Assembly (NCBI GenBank): GCA_002786225.1
Contig: PEQN01000005.1
Span: 100,191-164,190 of the forward strand
Direction: 5' to 3'
Length of the DNA: 64,000 bases
DNA from: Leptospira sp.
GTDB lineage: Bacteria > Spirochaetota > Leptospiria > Leptospirales > Leptospiraceae
Part shown: positions 19,304-28,521 of the stretch, piece by piece
Layout: the number at the start of each line of letters is the position of its first letter
Position numbering within the stretch: position 1 is the first letter of the stretch
The notes under the pieces: model-generated
Seen by the model: only the letters and a program-made list of their open reading frames with translations
Told to the model about the DNA's origin: nothing
Databases searched by the model: none
Made by a program: the position numbers and the translations under genes

Positions 19304-20018
19304 TCAACAATTCTGAATCTTCTTTTGCTATCCAGTTATGATTAGCTGATTCAGTACCATAACCATCCCTGGAATTAAGTTCTAAGTCCTCCGAAAAGAT
19401 GGATCCCTTTATTACAAATGTATAAACTAAATTTGTTGGAATATACTTTCTGTATTCTATCTTAGAGTCTTTGGTAAAATTCCCTAAAGAAAAGTAGGCA
19501 TCTTGGTTTATCCATACTGGACCCTTTTCTGCCGCATCATCTCCATTTGGTGAAACCACTAATTGAAATTGGTTCTCTCGTTCTGAGGCAGGAAAAACTT
19601 TTTGTCCATATCTGGGCTGTATTCCTCTTTTCTTAGGAAGAACCCATATTTGAAAAATTCCAGCAGGCTCAGTCTTGGACGCATTGAACTCAGAGTGAGT
19701 GATTCCTGTTCCAGCGGACATGATTTGAACTTCACCCTTTTTAATCTCTTCAATATTTCCCATGCTATCTTTGTGAGCAAGTCTACCTAGCCAAGGTATG
19801 GTAACGATTTCCATATTATCATGTGGATGAGTTCCGAAACCCATACCTGCTTCAATTCTATCATCATTGAATACGCGTAATGCGCCGAAATGAACTCTCT
19901 CTGGATCGTAATAGGAACCAAAGCTAAAAGTGTGATAGGTCTTTAGCCATCCAAAATCAAAAAAGCCTCTGGTTTCGGCTTTATGAAAATTGCTTTGCTT
20001 AAATTGTGTTGGGTTCAT
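19275..20018 (-). CDS. Pirin-family bicupin protein
   Basis: A two-cupin protein of 247 residues. The metal-binding set of pirins is intact: HPHDNME near 60-66 supplies two His, and THSEF near 107-111 supplies His and Glu. The second cupin (about 150-247) lacks metal ligands, as usual. Bacterial relatives act as quercetinases or as redox-linked regulators; the sequence does not decide. It converges on the TetR gene with a 29-base overlap, and no partner gene is adjacent on its strand. Confidence 0.9.
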   Translation of the reverse strand: MNPTQFKQSNFHKAETRGFFDFGWLKTYHTFSFGSYYDPERVHFGALRVFNDDRIEAGMGFGTHPHDNMEIVTIPWLGRLAHKDSMGNIEEIKKGEVQIMSAGTGITHSEFNASKTEPAGIFQIWVLPKKRGIQPRYGQKVFPASERENQFQLVVSPNGDDAAEKGPVWINQDAYFSLGNFTKDSKIEYRKYIPTNLVYTFVIKGSIFSEDLELNSRDGYGTESANHNWIAKEDSELLIIEVPSLAS

Positions 20019-20133
20019 TCGAAAGCCTCCAATAGTTTGACATTAAATTATTGAACCTGGATGTATTTTTTTTGTAAAAACTGAATATTTATTGGAATCT
20101 AGATTTGGATAGAATACCTAGGAGTGGTAAAGA

Positions 20134-20154
20134 TCTGGTGGATTTCCCACCAGA
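20134..20154 (-). terminator. Hairpin after the Cys-rich repeat gene
   Basis: Arms TCTGGTGG (20134-20141) and CCACCAGA (20147-20154) form a perfect 8-bp stem with a 5-base loop, 12 bases after the stop codon of the Cys-rich gene. The following minus-strand tail has only TCTTT, so it is a weak intrinsic terminator or an mRNA 3'-end stabiliser. Confidence 0.45.
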
Positions 20155-20165
20155 CTGGAAAATTT

Positions 20166-20630
20166 TTAGTCAGTTAATTCAGAATCACTGATAGGAGGTT
20201 TTCCTTTTTTCTTTTCAGCTTTTTCTTCTTTCTTCTTTTCTTTTTTCTCTTCTCGCTCTTTTTGTTTAGCGTCTTTTTTCTCTGCCTTAGCTGTCAATTT
20301 CGCTGAGCACTCTGGACTCAGTTGTGTCGTATTTTCAACCAAACAATTGTATATGCGACCTTCACCCTTCTTTACATCCTTACAGAACTTATCTCTATCA
20401 GCCGCACATGGATACTTTTTATTTCTCTTCTCAACTGCCTTCTCAATTGCTGCTTGGCATCCTTGCGAGGTTTGAGCTTTATTTTCCAATAAGCATTCTT
20501 TGCGTTCTTTACTTTTCTTACCTGCACAGAGAGTCTTAATATCTCCTGCACATTCCTTTCTGTCTTCGAAGCTGAATACAGATCCAGAAGAAAACAATAT
20601 TCCTAAAACTAAAATCGTTCTTAAAATCAT
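20166..20630 (-). CDS. Exported Cys-rich repeat protein with Lys/Glu tail
   Basis: A secreted protein of 154 residues from the ATG at 20630, chosen because GGGGGA precedes it at proper spacing and a signal peptide (MILRTILVLG...FSF) follows. The open frame extends to 20717. The mature part has two copies of a Cys-rich repeat resembling the Golgi-glycoprotein-1 type (C-x6-8-C then C-x2-EN, then C). The last 45 residues are almost only Lys and Glu, with PPISDSEL at the end. Probably periplasmic and disulfide-bonded; role unknown. Confidence 0.7.
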   Translation of the reverse strand: MILRTILVLGILFSSGSVFSFEDRKECAGDIKTLCAGKKSKERKECLLENKAQTSQGCQAAIEKAVEKRNKKYPCAADRDKFCKDVKKGEGRIYNCLVENTTQLSPECSAKLTAKAEKKDAKQKEREEKKEKKKEEKAEKKKGKPPISDSELTD

Positions 20631-20866
20631 AAATGATCCCCCATCTGTAATATTCCAACTGATCTTAGGTTTCGGAAAGAAATATTTTATTTCTTTTGAA
20701 TTTAATCTGACCTTCATTATTTGCGAACAAATTGAACAGGCTTAAGAGTAAGTATGGTAAATTAAGATATAATAAATTTTTAAATACAAAAAAACATCTA
20801 ATTCTTCCTAATTTCCATGCAGAATTATTCTTGCCTGGAAAATGTACCTCTATTTATTATTGTTGA

Positions 20867-22624
20867 ATGAATTCGGAAGACATTTCGCAATTAAAAAAGA
20901 GAATTCTATCCTTAGAGATAGAGCTTTCCTCAATCAAAAAATCCTTAGAAGGCCTAGAAGTCTCAGCCTTTTCTTCAAAAAGTAATTCTCAAGCTTCAGC
21001 TCTTGAAACAACTACAAAGAAAAAAATCTCTGCTGATGATCTCATCCAAGAACGCTTGGTCCCTATTCAGGAACAAGCTGAGAAAATACCAAGTTTCGCT
21101 TGGGACCAATGGGAATTTCTTCTTGGAGGAAATTGGATTGCAAAAATTGGAATCTTAGCTATGCTACTTGCATTTGGCTGGTTCATGGATCTTGCCTTTC
21201 GATATGAATGGATTGGAGATTCAGGAAAAATTTTCTTTGGTTTGTTTGCTGGATTTCTTTTCTTTTATGGCGGCTTCTATTATTCCAAACAAAATTATCG
21301 AATCTTAACACCAGCTCTCATAGGTAGTGGTGGAACAATTCTCTATATTACAATTTTTACTGCATATCGTTTCTATCATTTCTTTTATATAACGGAGACT
21401 TTCTTCTATTTAACAATGATTAATATACTTTTAGTCTTTCTTGCTAAAATTGCAAGAAGCGAAGTAATTTATTTCTTTGGTTATATTGGAGCAGTACTCT
21501 CACCTGTGATGGTATCTACTGGAGAAAATTCATACCAATTTCTTTTTATTTATTTAACACTTTGCAACCTACTCTTTCTTTATGCTAGCCGGAATCAAAA
21601 GTGGCTTTGGGCCCCCCTGCTTGTATTCTTAAGCAACTGGATTGTCTTGGGAGTTTGGATGAGCGAAAGTTTAACTAAGAGCTCATTTTGGGCGCCCTTC
21701 CTATATACAAATTTTATTTGTTTCTTATTCCTATTTAGAGAATTATTTTTAGAAGTTAATCTTTCCAAAGATACCATACAAAGCAAAATTTTGGTAGTGG
21801 GTTCCTTATTTCTTGCTGCTATCTATGCTTCCATGATTTTAAATAATTTTTATCCGAGTTTCTCACCTCATGGTATCTTGTTTATGGGATTTGTTGCTGT
21901 CTTTACCTTGGATAGATTTCAGAAGAAGCAAGGAATCGATTGGAATAGTCCTATCTTAATTTATGTTGCCTCAGCCTTAGTAATGTTCAGTCTACTTAGA
22001 GAAATGGAAAGATCTTGGTTAAGCCTTGCACTGCTTAGCCTTGGATCAATCTATACTTTAGGCTTTATTAAAATAAGTTCAGAGAAGAATAATCACATTA
22101 AAATTATTGCATCTGTTTTATGGATTTTAACCCTACTTAGAGTTATCTTTTTCAATGGTTTAGAAGATGAGACTTCGAAATTGATACTCAATAGTCGTTT
22201 CCTTATTTATCTTTTAACTACGATTAGTTTGTCTTATTTCTTCTTTCAATTTAAAAAGCGAAATTCAGATAGAAATACAATTTTAATTTTTGGAATAGCC
22301 GCAATAGCAATTTCAGCTCTTGGTTTTCTATGGGAAATTCGATATTCCATCAATGAAGTATATTGGAGAAGCTTAGCTTACTCAGCAGTTTTTGTAATTT
22401 ATTCTGCTGCCTTTCTAATTTTAGGTTTCTTGAGATCTTCTGCTATACTAAGAAGGATAGGAGTAGTTTTTGCATTAATAATTCTTCTAAAGTTTATTAT
22501 TTTTGATGTTTGGGCATTGAGCTTACTTACTAAGATCATTGCAGGTTTTTCCATAGGATTACTACTTGTTGTCCTTGGATTGTTCTATGAAAAATTTAAA
22601 GAAAAGGTTTTAGGAAATAATTAA
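20867..22624 (+). CDS. DUF2339-type polytopic membrane protein
   Basis: A 585-residue protein. An N-terminal coiled coil (about 1-35) is followed by a linker, then the WEFLLGGNWIAKIGIL entry segment that marks the DUF2339 family, then some fourteen or more closely packed membrane helices to the C-terminus. The role of this family is not established; envelope or small-molecule transport has been suggested for such proteins. The next gene starts at the base after its stop codon, so the two are a translationally coupled pair. Confidence 0.75.
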   Translation: MNSEDISQLKKRILSLEIELSSIKKSLEGLEVSAFSSKSNSQASALETTTKKKISADDLIQERLVPIQEQAEKIPSFAWDQWEFLLGGNWIAKIGILAMLLAFGWFMDLAFRYEWIGDSGKIFFGLFAGFLFFYGGFYYSKQNYRILTPALIGSGGTILYITIFTAYRFYHFFYITETFFYLTMINILLVFLAKIARSEVIYFFGYIGAVLSPVMVSTGENSYQFLFIYLTLCNLLFLYASRNQKWLWAPLLVFLSNWIVLGVWMSESLTKSSFWAPFLYTNFICFLFLFRELFLEVNLSKDTIQSKILVVGSLFLAAIYASMILNNFYPSFSPHGILFMGFVAVFTLDRFQKKQGIDWNSPILIYVASALVMFSLLREMERSWLSLALLSLGSIYTLGFIKISSEKNNHIKIIASVLWILTLLRVIFFNGLEDETSKLILNSRFLIYLLTTISLSYFFFQFKKRNSDRNTILIFGIAAIAISALGFLWEIRYSINEVYWRSLAYSAVFVIYSAAFLILGFLRSSAILRRIGVVFALIILLKFIIFDVWALSLLTKIIAGFSIGLLLVVLGLFYEKFKEKVLGNN

Positions 22625-23863
22625 ATGAAATATTTGTTGGTATTCGCACTTTTTACACTTCCCATATTCTCGTCTCCACGATGGATACAGAATTATTCCT
22701 ATGTTAAAGAATTAAAGCCATCCACTACCAAAACCAATCAGGAATTTGGGAAATTTGACTTAGATGAAGATATTTATAAAACTTTTTATGATTATGATTT
22801 AAGAGTTTCTTATAAAGGTAAACAATTGCCTTATATTAGAAGAATAAAGCAGATTGCAAATGGTAAAGTAGGTAAAGTAAGTCCAAAGATCATATACTCC
22901 AAAGAATCAGAATATAGCATGAATTATGTATTAGAACTTCCTATTATACCTGGCAATTCTCGATTAGAAAGCATTGATATTAAGGCTGTTGATTTTTTTG
23001 AGACGTCTGCTAAGGTTTACTTAGGAAATGAAATCGATGATTGGAAAGTAACTAAGGATGCTTTCATATTCAAGTACAATAATGACACCTATTCTGAAAG
23101 TCTAAATCTAAAATTAGATACAGACTATTACAAATACATTAGAATTGAAACTGATTATAAAGATAAGATAACCTTCGCAAGCGTACAATATGGACCCAAA
23201 GATATGATTTCGCATATTGAATACAATGAAACTGTTCCAGAAGCTTTAGAGAATGGTGATCTAAAAGCATCTCAGTACTATTTTGATAATGAAACTGCTA
23301 AGCCTTTTCAGATCATACGCCTCGAATTCAAGGAACTAGATTATAATAGAGAGTATACTATTTATAAAATGAATGAGGAAAAAGAATATATCTCTCACTC
23401 AACAGGGACTTTACAAAGATCTAAGAATAGTCAATTTGCTTATTCAGAAATTTATCTAAATGATACAGTTTCATCCTCATGGAAATTAGTAATTTTCAAT
23501 AAAGACTCTGAATCGCTAAAATTAACAAGTATTAAACTTTATCAACCTAAAGAGGAATGCATAGTTAAATTACCAGAAGACTGGGATGGCAAAGAATCAT
23601 TTCAAGTTTATTATGGTAACCAATATGCTTCACTTCCAGGTTACGATACCTCAAGCTTTAATGATACTCTTTATGAAAAATACACGAATTTATCTTTGTC
23701 AGAACAAATAGCAAATCCTGAAAAAGCATGGAGTGTTTTTGAACCTCCCGTTTCTATTTGGCTTACAAGATTCATCTTCATTTTAGGATTGCTGATTACC
23801 GTCTTTTATGGTTTTAAAATTCTAGAGAGATGGTCTAGGCTAGAAAAAACCAATCCCAATTAA
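22625..23863 (+). CDS. DUF3999-like exported protein, partner of the DUF2339 protein
   Basis: A 412-residue protein with a signal peptide (to about residue 17), a strand-rich periplasmic domain, and one membrane helix near 385-405 followed by a short basic tail. The RVSYKGKQLPYIRR segment and the overall layout resemble DUF3999, a family that I recall occurring beside DUF2339 genes. The assignment is tentative. Its ATG directly follows the TAA of the upstream gene. It meets the convergent small membrane ORF with a 4-base overlap. Confidence 0.55.
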   Translation: MKYLLVFALFTLPIFSSPRWIQNYSYVKELKPSTTKTNQEFGKFDLDEDIYKTFYDYDLRVSYKGKQLPYIRRIKQIANGKVGKVSPKIIYSKESEYSMNYVLELPIIPGNSRLESIDIKAVDFFETSAKVYLGNEIDDWKVTKDAFIFKYNNDTYSESLNLKLDTDYYKYIRIETDYKDKITFASVQYGPKDMISHIEYNETVPEALENGDLKASQYYFDNETAKPFQIIRLEFKELDYNREYTIYKMNEEKEYISHSTGTLQRSKNSQFAYSEIYLNDTVSSSWKLVIFNKDSESLKLTSIKLYQPKEECIVKLPEDWDGKESFQVYYGNQYASLPGYDTSSFNDTLYEKYTNLSLSEQIANPEKAWSVFEPPVSIWLTRFIFILGLLITVFYGFKILERWSRLEKTNPN

Positions 23864-24090
23864 TCTAAGAGACTCATAGCAAAAAATAAAATAGTAGTAT
23901 ATGTCCAAAAAATCGAAAAGATAACATGTACTACTGTTTCGAATACCTTGCCTTTCCAAAGTGTACTTGAATATCCAAAGAACTGAATCAATAATCTTAA
24001 AGACCAAAATATACCAAATCCAAAGCTAATCTTCTTACCTAAAGAAGTATGCAGTAAATCATCAGGAGCGAGTATACAAATCAATCCCAT
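23860..24090 (-). CDS. Small membrane protein, possibly N-terminally truncated
   Basis: A 76-residue hydrophobic protein with two to three membrane segments and the motif LWKGKVFE between them. The frame stays open 33 bases upstream of the ATG and reads as the rest of a membrane helix (FFIGVTVFL) with no start codon, so the real N-terminus may have been lost. It follows the frameshifted methyltransferase-like gene and may be part of the same decay. Function unknown. Confidence 0.4.
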   Translation of the reverse strand: MGLICILAPDDLLHTSLGKKISFGFGIFWSLRLLIQFFGYSSTLWKGKVFETVVHVIFSIFWTYTTILFFAMSLLD

Positions 24091-24107
24091 TAAAAATACT
24101 GTAACAC

Positions 24108-24772
24108 CTATAAAAAAGGAGTTACTTTCTTTTCAGCCCTCAGAATGAGTCCAGCAGTACGAAATGTATTCAACCAGGTTCTATGAGAATGAAAATGAAA
24201 AAAGCCAATTGTATAAACCAAAAAATTTGGAAAATCCCTCAAATGCTCTAATACGATAATACTTCCTTGGGCTCTTAGAATTCTCTTGCACTCTTTGAAA
24301 AAAGTTTCTCTTTCTTCTTGATTTCGAATTTCATGAGCAGCCAATAGAAGAAATATTTTATCTACAGAATTCGAATCAAGTGGAATCTTATTGCTTACTA
24401 TAGGAATTGTATCAGGAAAGGGTCTATATGCTCGCCTTGCTCTTTCAATAGAAACTTCTGTATGCTGATTTGGATCATAAAAATTCAGACCAGCATTAGA
24501 ATTAGTGAAAGGAAATAAAAATGCCAATTGAATCGAATAATATTGCTTATTCCCTGAAAAGGAGTTCTTAAGTTTTCCAATTTTCTGTCTCACCTTTCTT
24601 CCAACTATAAGGAACATTCTCAATAATGAATGCATTTGCAAGAATAGCACTTGGCAAGTTTAAAGAATCCATGAAGCCCACATTATTTTGTTTCACTTTT
24701 ATAGGGCGAGGTTTCCAATTCTGTCTGAGTCTTTAAATGATGTTTACTTAGAAAAGATAGAACTTTAGACAT
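24108..24772 (-). pseudogene. Methyltransferase-like gene broken by two frameshifts
   Basis: Three short frames on the minus strand read as one protein. The first starts at ATG 24772, overlapping the DoxX stop, and reads MSKVLSFLSKHHLKTQ. Between about 24735 and 24720 sense passes to a second frame (NWKPRPIKVK...LPSAILANAF), which stops at 24568. The third frame, open from about 24650 to 24108, carries the Rossmann-like C-terminal half: a DSNSVDKIFLLLAAHEI strand, FKECKRIL and SIIVLEHLRD. No glycine-rich SAM motif is visible. Both joins need the same one-base shift. Sequencing error is an alternative to real decay. Confidence 0.5.
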
Positions 24773-25163
24773 TGGAATCCACCTTAGATGAAATCTTGAG
24801 ATATGGAGAGAATTGGAATCTATATATAAACAAGATAAACATTCCTGCAAAAAATATATTCCATCTTCCCCATAGTAAAAGTTCAGAGGCAAGTATAAAT
24901 TCCAAAACATTCATAATCGCAATTAATAGCATCTGAAACAAAGCTGTCCACTTCTGATAGAATCCCAATAAAATCCAGATTCCAAGTGTGACTTCCGAAA
25001 CACCTATTGCAAGTGTAAAGATTTCTCCGTATTGACTTCCTAGAATTTCGGAAACTATCAATTGATGCCTTGGAGTTATCAAAAGTATTTTAAATAATAA
25101 TCCACTGATTATCCAAACTAAGGCAATCAAGAAGGTAAATAAATTGTTTATCTTTGGCTTCAT
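24765..25163 (-). CDS. DoxX-like membrane protein
   Basis: A 132-residue protein with four membrane helices and the pattern of the small DoxX-like family, including a GVSEVTLGIWIL helix. Members are linked to respiratory or redox complexes, but no specific role can be assigned. It lies 61 bases downstream of the AraC regulator and shares an 8-base overlap with the start of the broken methyltransferase-like gene. Confidence 0.65.
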   Translation of the reverse strand: MKPKINNLFTFLIALVWIISGLLFKILLITPRHQLIVSEILGSQYGEIFTLAIGVSEVTLGIWILLGFYQKWTALFQMLLIAIMNVLEFILASELLLWGRWNIFFAGMFILFIYRFQFSPYLKISSKVDSNV

Positions 25164-25223
25164 TCTATGTTTGACTTTTCGTTTAACCGTTAATCATACT
25201 TTTGCTAGGTGAACCATTTAAAT

Positions 25224-26177
25224 TTAAGATACCTTCCTCTTCCTAGGTGCCTGTCCATAGATTCGCTTGTAAGCTTTGGAAAAAGCAAAGGCAGAGGAAT
25301 ATCCGACTCTTCTTGAGACTTCTTCTAATGAAATTTCAGAATCATGGATTAAGTTTTTTCCCTTTTCTACTTTCAATTTGACTATATAGTCATTGATGGT
25401 AATCCCCAAAGATTTCTTGAATCGAAAGGCTAGACTGGCTCTGGACAATCCTACTGAATTAGCCAAACTCTCAATAGTCCAATTATTAGTGGGATCTTTG
25501 TGAATTAGCTCTAGCACTGCAATGACCTTTTCATCACGAAAAACTCCAACCCAACCAGATTCAGGATAGGGATTGGATTCTAACCAACGACGAATGGTAT
25601 AATACAGCAAAATATCTGTTAATCTTTGAAGAATCAAATCAGATCCAAAAGTAGACTCCAATTCTTGAGATATCATCTGGATCGTTGTATGAATCGGATG
25701 AGCAAATGGAATATCTTTAGATTTAACGTGTATGATACTAGGAAGCTCAAGAAAGAAAGGATGAATGGAACCATCAGGGACTTCATACCGTATCGAAACG
25801 ATTGATGTAGTTGCAATTTGCTTATCTAAAGATGAAGTCTTCTTATGGATAGAATTCTTGCTGTTTTCTTCTAGGTTTGTTTGTTTTATATTCTTGGAAT
25901 TTTTAATATCATTCATATCCTTAAGGGGAACTACTTTTTCTTTGGGGGATGATACCAAATCATGATGGACACCTTTTACGATAAATAGAATATCACCACG
26001 TTCTAGAGTGATTAACTCTTTATCAGTTCTCGCATAACAAGAACCCATGGTTACTATATGAAATCCACCACTTCTCTCACAGGGAAATCTATAACCCCAA
26101 TTTCTGGAAAGAGTTCTTTTGACTAATAAATCATTTTTCCAATTTGCTTGGTTGAGTATCTCTGATAATAGGTCCAT
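25224..26177 (-). CDS. AraC-family regulator with cupin domain
   Basis: A 317-residue regulator. The N-terminal cupin of the AraC cupin_6 type (about 10-170) includes CERSGGFHIV and the RGDILFI turn. The insert rich in Lys, Asn and Ser at about 90-118 is longer than usual. Two HTH motifs occupy about 220-317, with LANSVGLSRASLAFRFKK and the VGYSSAFAFSKAYKR signature. It is divergent from the NmrA-type reductase gene (127 bases between starts), the usual arrangement for regulator and target, so it probably activates that gene. Confidence 0.88.
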   Translation of the reverse strand: MDLLSEILNQANWKNDLLVKRTLSRNWGYRFPCERSGGFHIVTMGSCYARTDKELITLERGDILFIVKGVHHDLVSSPKEKVVPLKDMNDIKNSKNIKQTNLEENSKNSIHKKTSSLDKQIATTSIVSIRYEVPDGSIHPFFLELPSIIHVKSKDIPFAHPIHTTIQMISQELESTFGSDLILQRLTDILLYYTIRRWLESNPYPESGWVGVFRDEKVIAVLELIHKDPTNNWTIESLANSVGLSRASLAFRFKKSLGITINDYIVKLKVEKGKNLIHDSEISLEEVSRRVGYSSAFAFSKAYKRIYGQAPRKRKVS

Positions 26178-26304
26178 AATTAATATAAGTTATTTTTCCT
26201 CCAAATGTCTACTATTTTAGACGATTGGATATGTATTTTTTATTCCAGGATATGGACAGTTCTTTAAAATCGAATATCATATATATAGGTAAAGGAGATT
26301 AATT

Positions 26305-27150
26305 ATGAAATTTTTTGTGTATGGTGGAACTGGTTTAGTAAGCGGTAAACTCATAGAGTTACTTTTAGAAAATGGACATTCTGTGATAGCTGGAACAAGA
26401 AATCCTAGCAATCAAAAACAAGAAAAGAATTTAGATTGGGTAAAGGTCGACGCCTTTGAACCTAAAGACGGACTAAAGGCACTTGAGAAGGTAGATGCGG
26501 CCTTCCTTCTCTCACCACCTGGATACACAGCACAGTATGATATTCTAAATCCATTTGTTGAAAAGGCAAAAGAAGTTAAGCTAAAAAAAGTTGTCCTTAT
26601 GACGGCTATGGGAGTTGAATTTGCTCCTCCAGAAGCACCTTTTCGAAAACTGGAACTTGCTTTAATAGATTCCACTGTCCCTTATGTGATTTTAAGACCG
26701 AATTGGTTTATGCAAAATTTTCATACCTTTTGGATTGAAGGAATACGAAAAGACCAAAAGATTTATTTTCCAGGTGGGGATGCTCTCGTTAGCTTTATAG
26801 ATTCTAGGGACATATCCAAAACTATCTATGCGACTATAACCGAGGATTCATGGAAGAATAAGGAGTTTAATTTAACTGGTGCTGAGGCTATCTCACATGA
26901 TCAAGTAGCTAAAATAATGACTGATGTCCTTGGAAAAAAGATAGATTATGTAAATGTTGATCCCAATGATTTCCTAAAATCACTCATTTCTGCTGGTCTT
27001 CCAGAAGATTATTCTAACTTTTTGTTGTATATAGCTAGTGCTCTTAGAGATGGCCATGCAGCACCAATCAATCATAATGTGAAAGAAATCACCAAAAGAG
27101 ATCCTATCGATTTTAAAACATATGTTAAAGATCATAAGCAAAAATGGTAA
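26305..27150 (+). CDS. NmrA-type NAD(P)-binding reductase
   Basis: An atypical short-chain dehydrogenase of 281 residues in the NmrA / QOR2 group. The nucleotide motif GGTGLVSG is at residues 7-14, a TRNPSN phosphate-binding turn follows the second strand, and RPNWFMQN near 132 is typical. There is no Tyr-x3-Lys catalytic pair. Members reduce quinones or sense NADP redox state. AAAGGAGA lies well placed before the ATG. It is divergent from the AraC gene. Confidence 0.82.
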   Translation: MKFFVYGGTGLVSGKLIELLLENGHSVIAGTRNPSNQKQEKNLDWVKVDAFEPKDGLKALEKVDAAFLLSPPGYTAQYDILNPFVEKAKEVKLKKVVLMTAMGVEFAPPEAPFRKLELALIDSTVPYVILRPNWFMQNFHTFWIEGIRKDQKIYFPGGDALVSFIDSRDISKTIYATITEDSWKNKEFNLTGAEAISHDQVAKIMTDVLGKKIDYVNVDPNDFLKSLISAGLPEDYSNFLLYIASALRDGHAAPINHNVKEITKRDPIDFKTYVKDHKQKW

Positions 27151-27271
27151 AAATATACTGCTTAACTTCTGTAATTAAGAAAAAATTGAAATATCTACAG
27201 AAAAATTTTGATTCGATACTGTTTGATTTTTCTTAAGAAAAAAAAACTATAGAAGAAGTGTTTCGATAACT

Positions 27272-27297
27272 TAGCCACCTCCTTAAGGAGGTGGCTA
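27272..27297. terminator. Strong 26-base palindrome at the acyl-CoA dehydrogenase stop
   Basis: A perfect palindrome with 13-base arms; the outer part is TAGCCACCTCC and its complement. It includes the TAG stop codon (27297-27295) of the minus-strand gene and faces the end of the plus-strand NmrA gene 122 bases away. No T tract follows on either strand, so it is not a classical intrinsic terminator. It may stabilise 3' ends for both convergent transcripts. Its core contains CACCTCCTTA, the anti-Shine-Dalgarno sequence. Confidence 0.55.
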
Positions 27298-28458
27298 AAA
27301 GCCTGACTTCCCCGACATCAAATTCCTACCAATAACCATCTTATGCGTCTCAGTTGGTCCATCTGCAATACGAGCAGCTCTAGCATCCCTATAAAATAAT
27401 TCCAATTTCATATAACGAGAATAACCATGAGAACCTGTAATTTGGATTGCTGTATCCACACATTTATTTAAGGTCTCACTGACTTGCCACTTAGCCATGG
27501 ATACAGCTTGTCTTGCATCTAGATCTTTGCTTAGTAATTCTGCAGCCTTCAGGGTTAACAGAAAACCTGATTCTATAGCCAGAGCACACTCAGCGAACAT
27601 CCATTGTATACCTTGTTGCTCAGAAAGTTTTCCTCCAAAAAGTTCTCTATTGGTAGCATAATCTGTCGCAATTTCCATAGCTCTTCTAGAAAGTCCAATC
27701 CACCGCATACAATGCGTTAATCGAGCGGGTCCTAGGCGTAGTTGAGAAAGTCGAAATCCTTCTCCGACCTTACCTAGCAAGTTTTCCGATGGAACTCTTA
27801 CATTTTCAAATTTAAGCTCACAATGTCCACCAGGCCCATGAGAACCGAGTACATCTATCTCTTGGATCATAGTATAACCTGGGGAATTTGTTGGAACGAG
27901 AAACATAGTTGTTCTTCGAAAAGAGTCATTCACTTTTGCCATAACAATCAGAAAGTCAGCGCCATTGGCTCCTGTACAATACCACTTATGACCGTTCAAA
28001 ATGTAATCATCTCCATCCTTCACTGCATTGGATGTAAGACTTGTGGGGTCTGAACCCGCTCCAGGTGGAGGCTCAGTCATAGCAAAAGCAGATCGGATTT
28101 TACCTTCCACAAGAGGTTGATAGAATTTTTTCTTTTGGTCTTCTGTGGCAGCCAAGTGCAATAGGTGCATGTTCCCTTCATCGGGCGCATCACAATTGCA
28201 AAGATAGGGAGCTATGGGTGAACGACCTAACTCACTAAAGACGAGGGCTGTTCCTACCATATCTAGTCCAAGTCCACCTTCCGACTTGGGAAGATGTGCC
28301 GTCCAAAGACCACGTTCTTTTGCAATCTTACGCAATTCTTCTACCTTGTCTTCGGGCATGCGTCCACGACTATAGTCATAGAACTGCTCAGCCGGTATCG
28401 CTATCTCATCTACAAAGGCTTTAGCCTTCGCTTGGATTTCACTCACAGAATTCGACAT
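27295..28458 (-). CDS. Acyl-CoA dehydrogenase (ACAD10/11-like)
   Basis: A flavoenzyme of 387 residues that introduces the alpha-beta double bond in acyl-CoA. It shows the FAD/substrate loop [14 protein letters not shown] near 125 and WYCTGAN near 160. The C-terminal [18 protein letters not shown] block carries the flavin-contacting residues, in the form seen in ACAD10/11-type enzymes for odd or 4-hydroxy acyl chains. The substrate is not determined. A stop codon inside the palindrome at 27272-27297 ends the gene. It lies 63 bases after the larger dehydrogenase. Confidence 0.88.
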   Translation of the reverse strand: MSNSVSEIQAKAKAFVDEIAIPAEQFYDYSRGRMPEDKVEELRKIAKERGLWTAHLPKSEGGLGLDMVGTALVFSELGRSPIAPYLCNCDAPDEGNMHLLHLAATEDQKKKFYQPLVEGKIRSAFAMTEPPPGAGSDPTSLTSNAVKDGDDYILNGHKWYCTGANGADFLIVMAKVNDSFRRTTMFLVPTNSPGYTMIQEIDVLGSHGPGGHCELKFENVRVPSENLLGKVGEGFRLSQLRLGPARLTHCMRWIGLSRRAMEIATDYATNRELFGGKLSEQQGIQWMFAECALAIESGFLLTLKAAELLSKDLDARQAVSMAKWQVSETLNKCVDTAIQITGSHGYSRYMKLELFYRDARAARIADGPTETHKMVIGRNLMSGKSGF

Positions 28459-28521
28459 ACAATCACCTCGTCGTATTAAAAATCATAAACCCTATGAAAA
28501 TAAATTACAATCTTGTATCAT

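Noticed and set aside
24683..24910. A 75-codon ORF overlapping the DoxX-like gene
   Set aside because: Its first two thirds are a shadow of the DoxX frame. Only the last 29 codons make sense, as the start of the broken methyltransferase-like gene.
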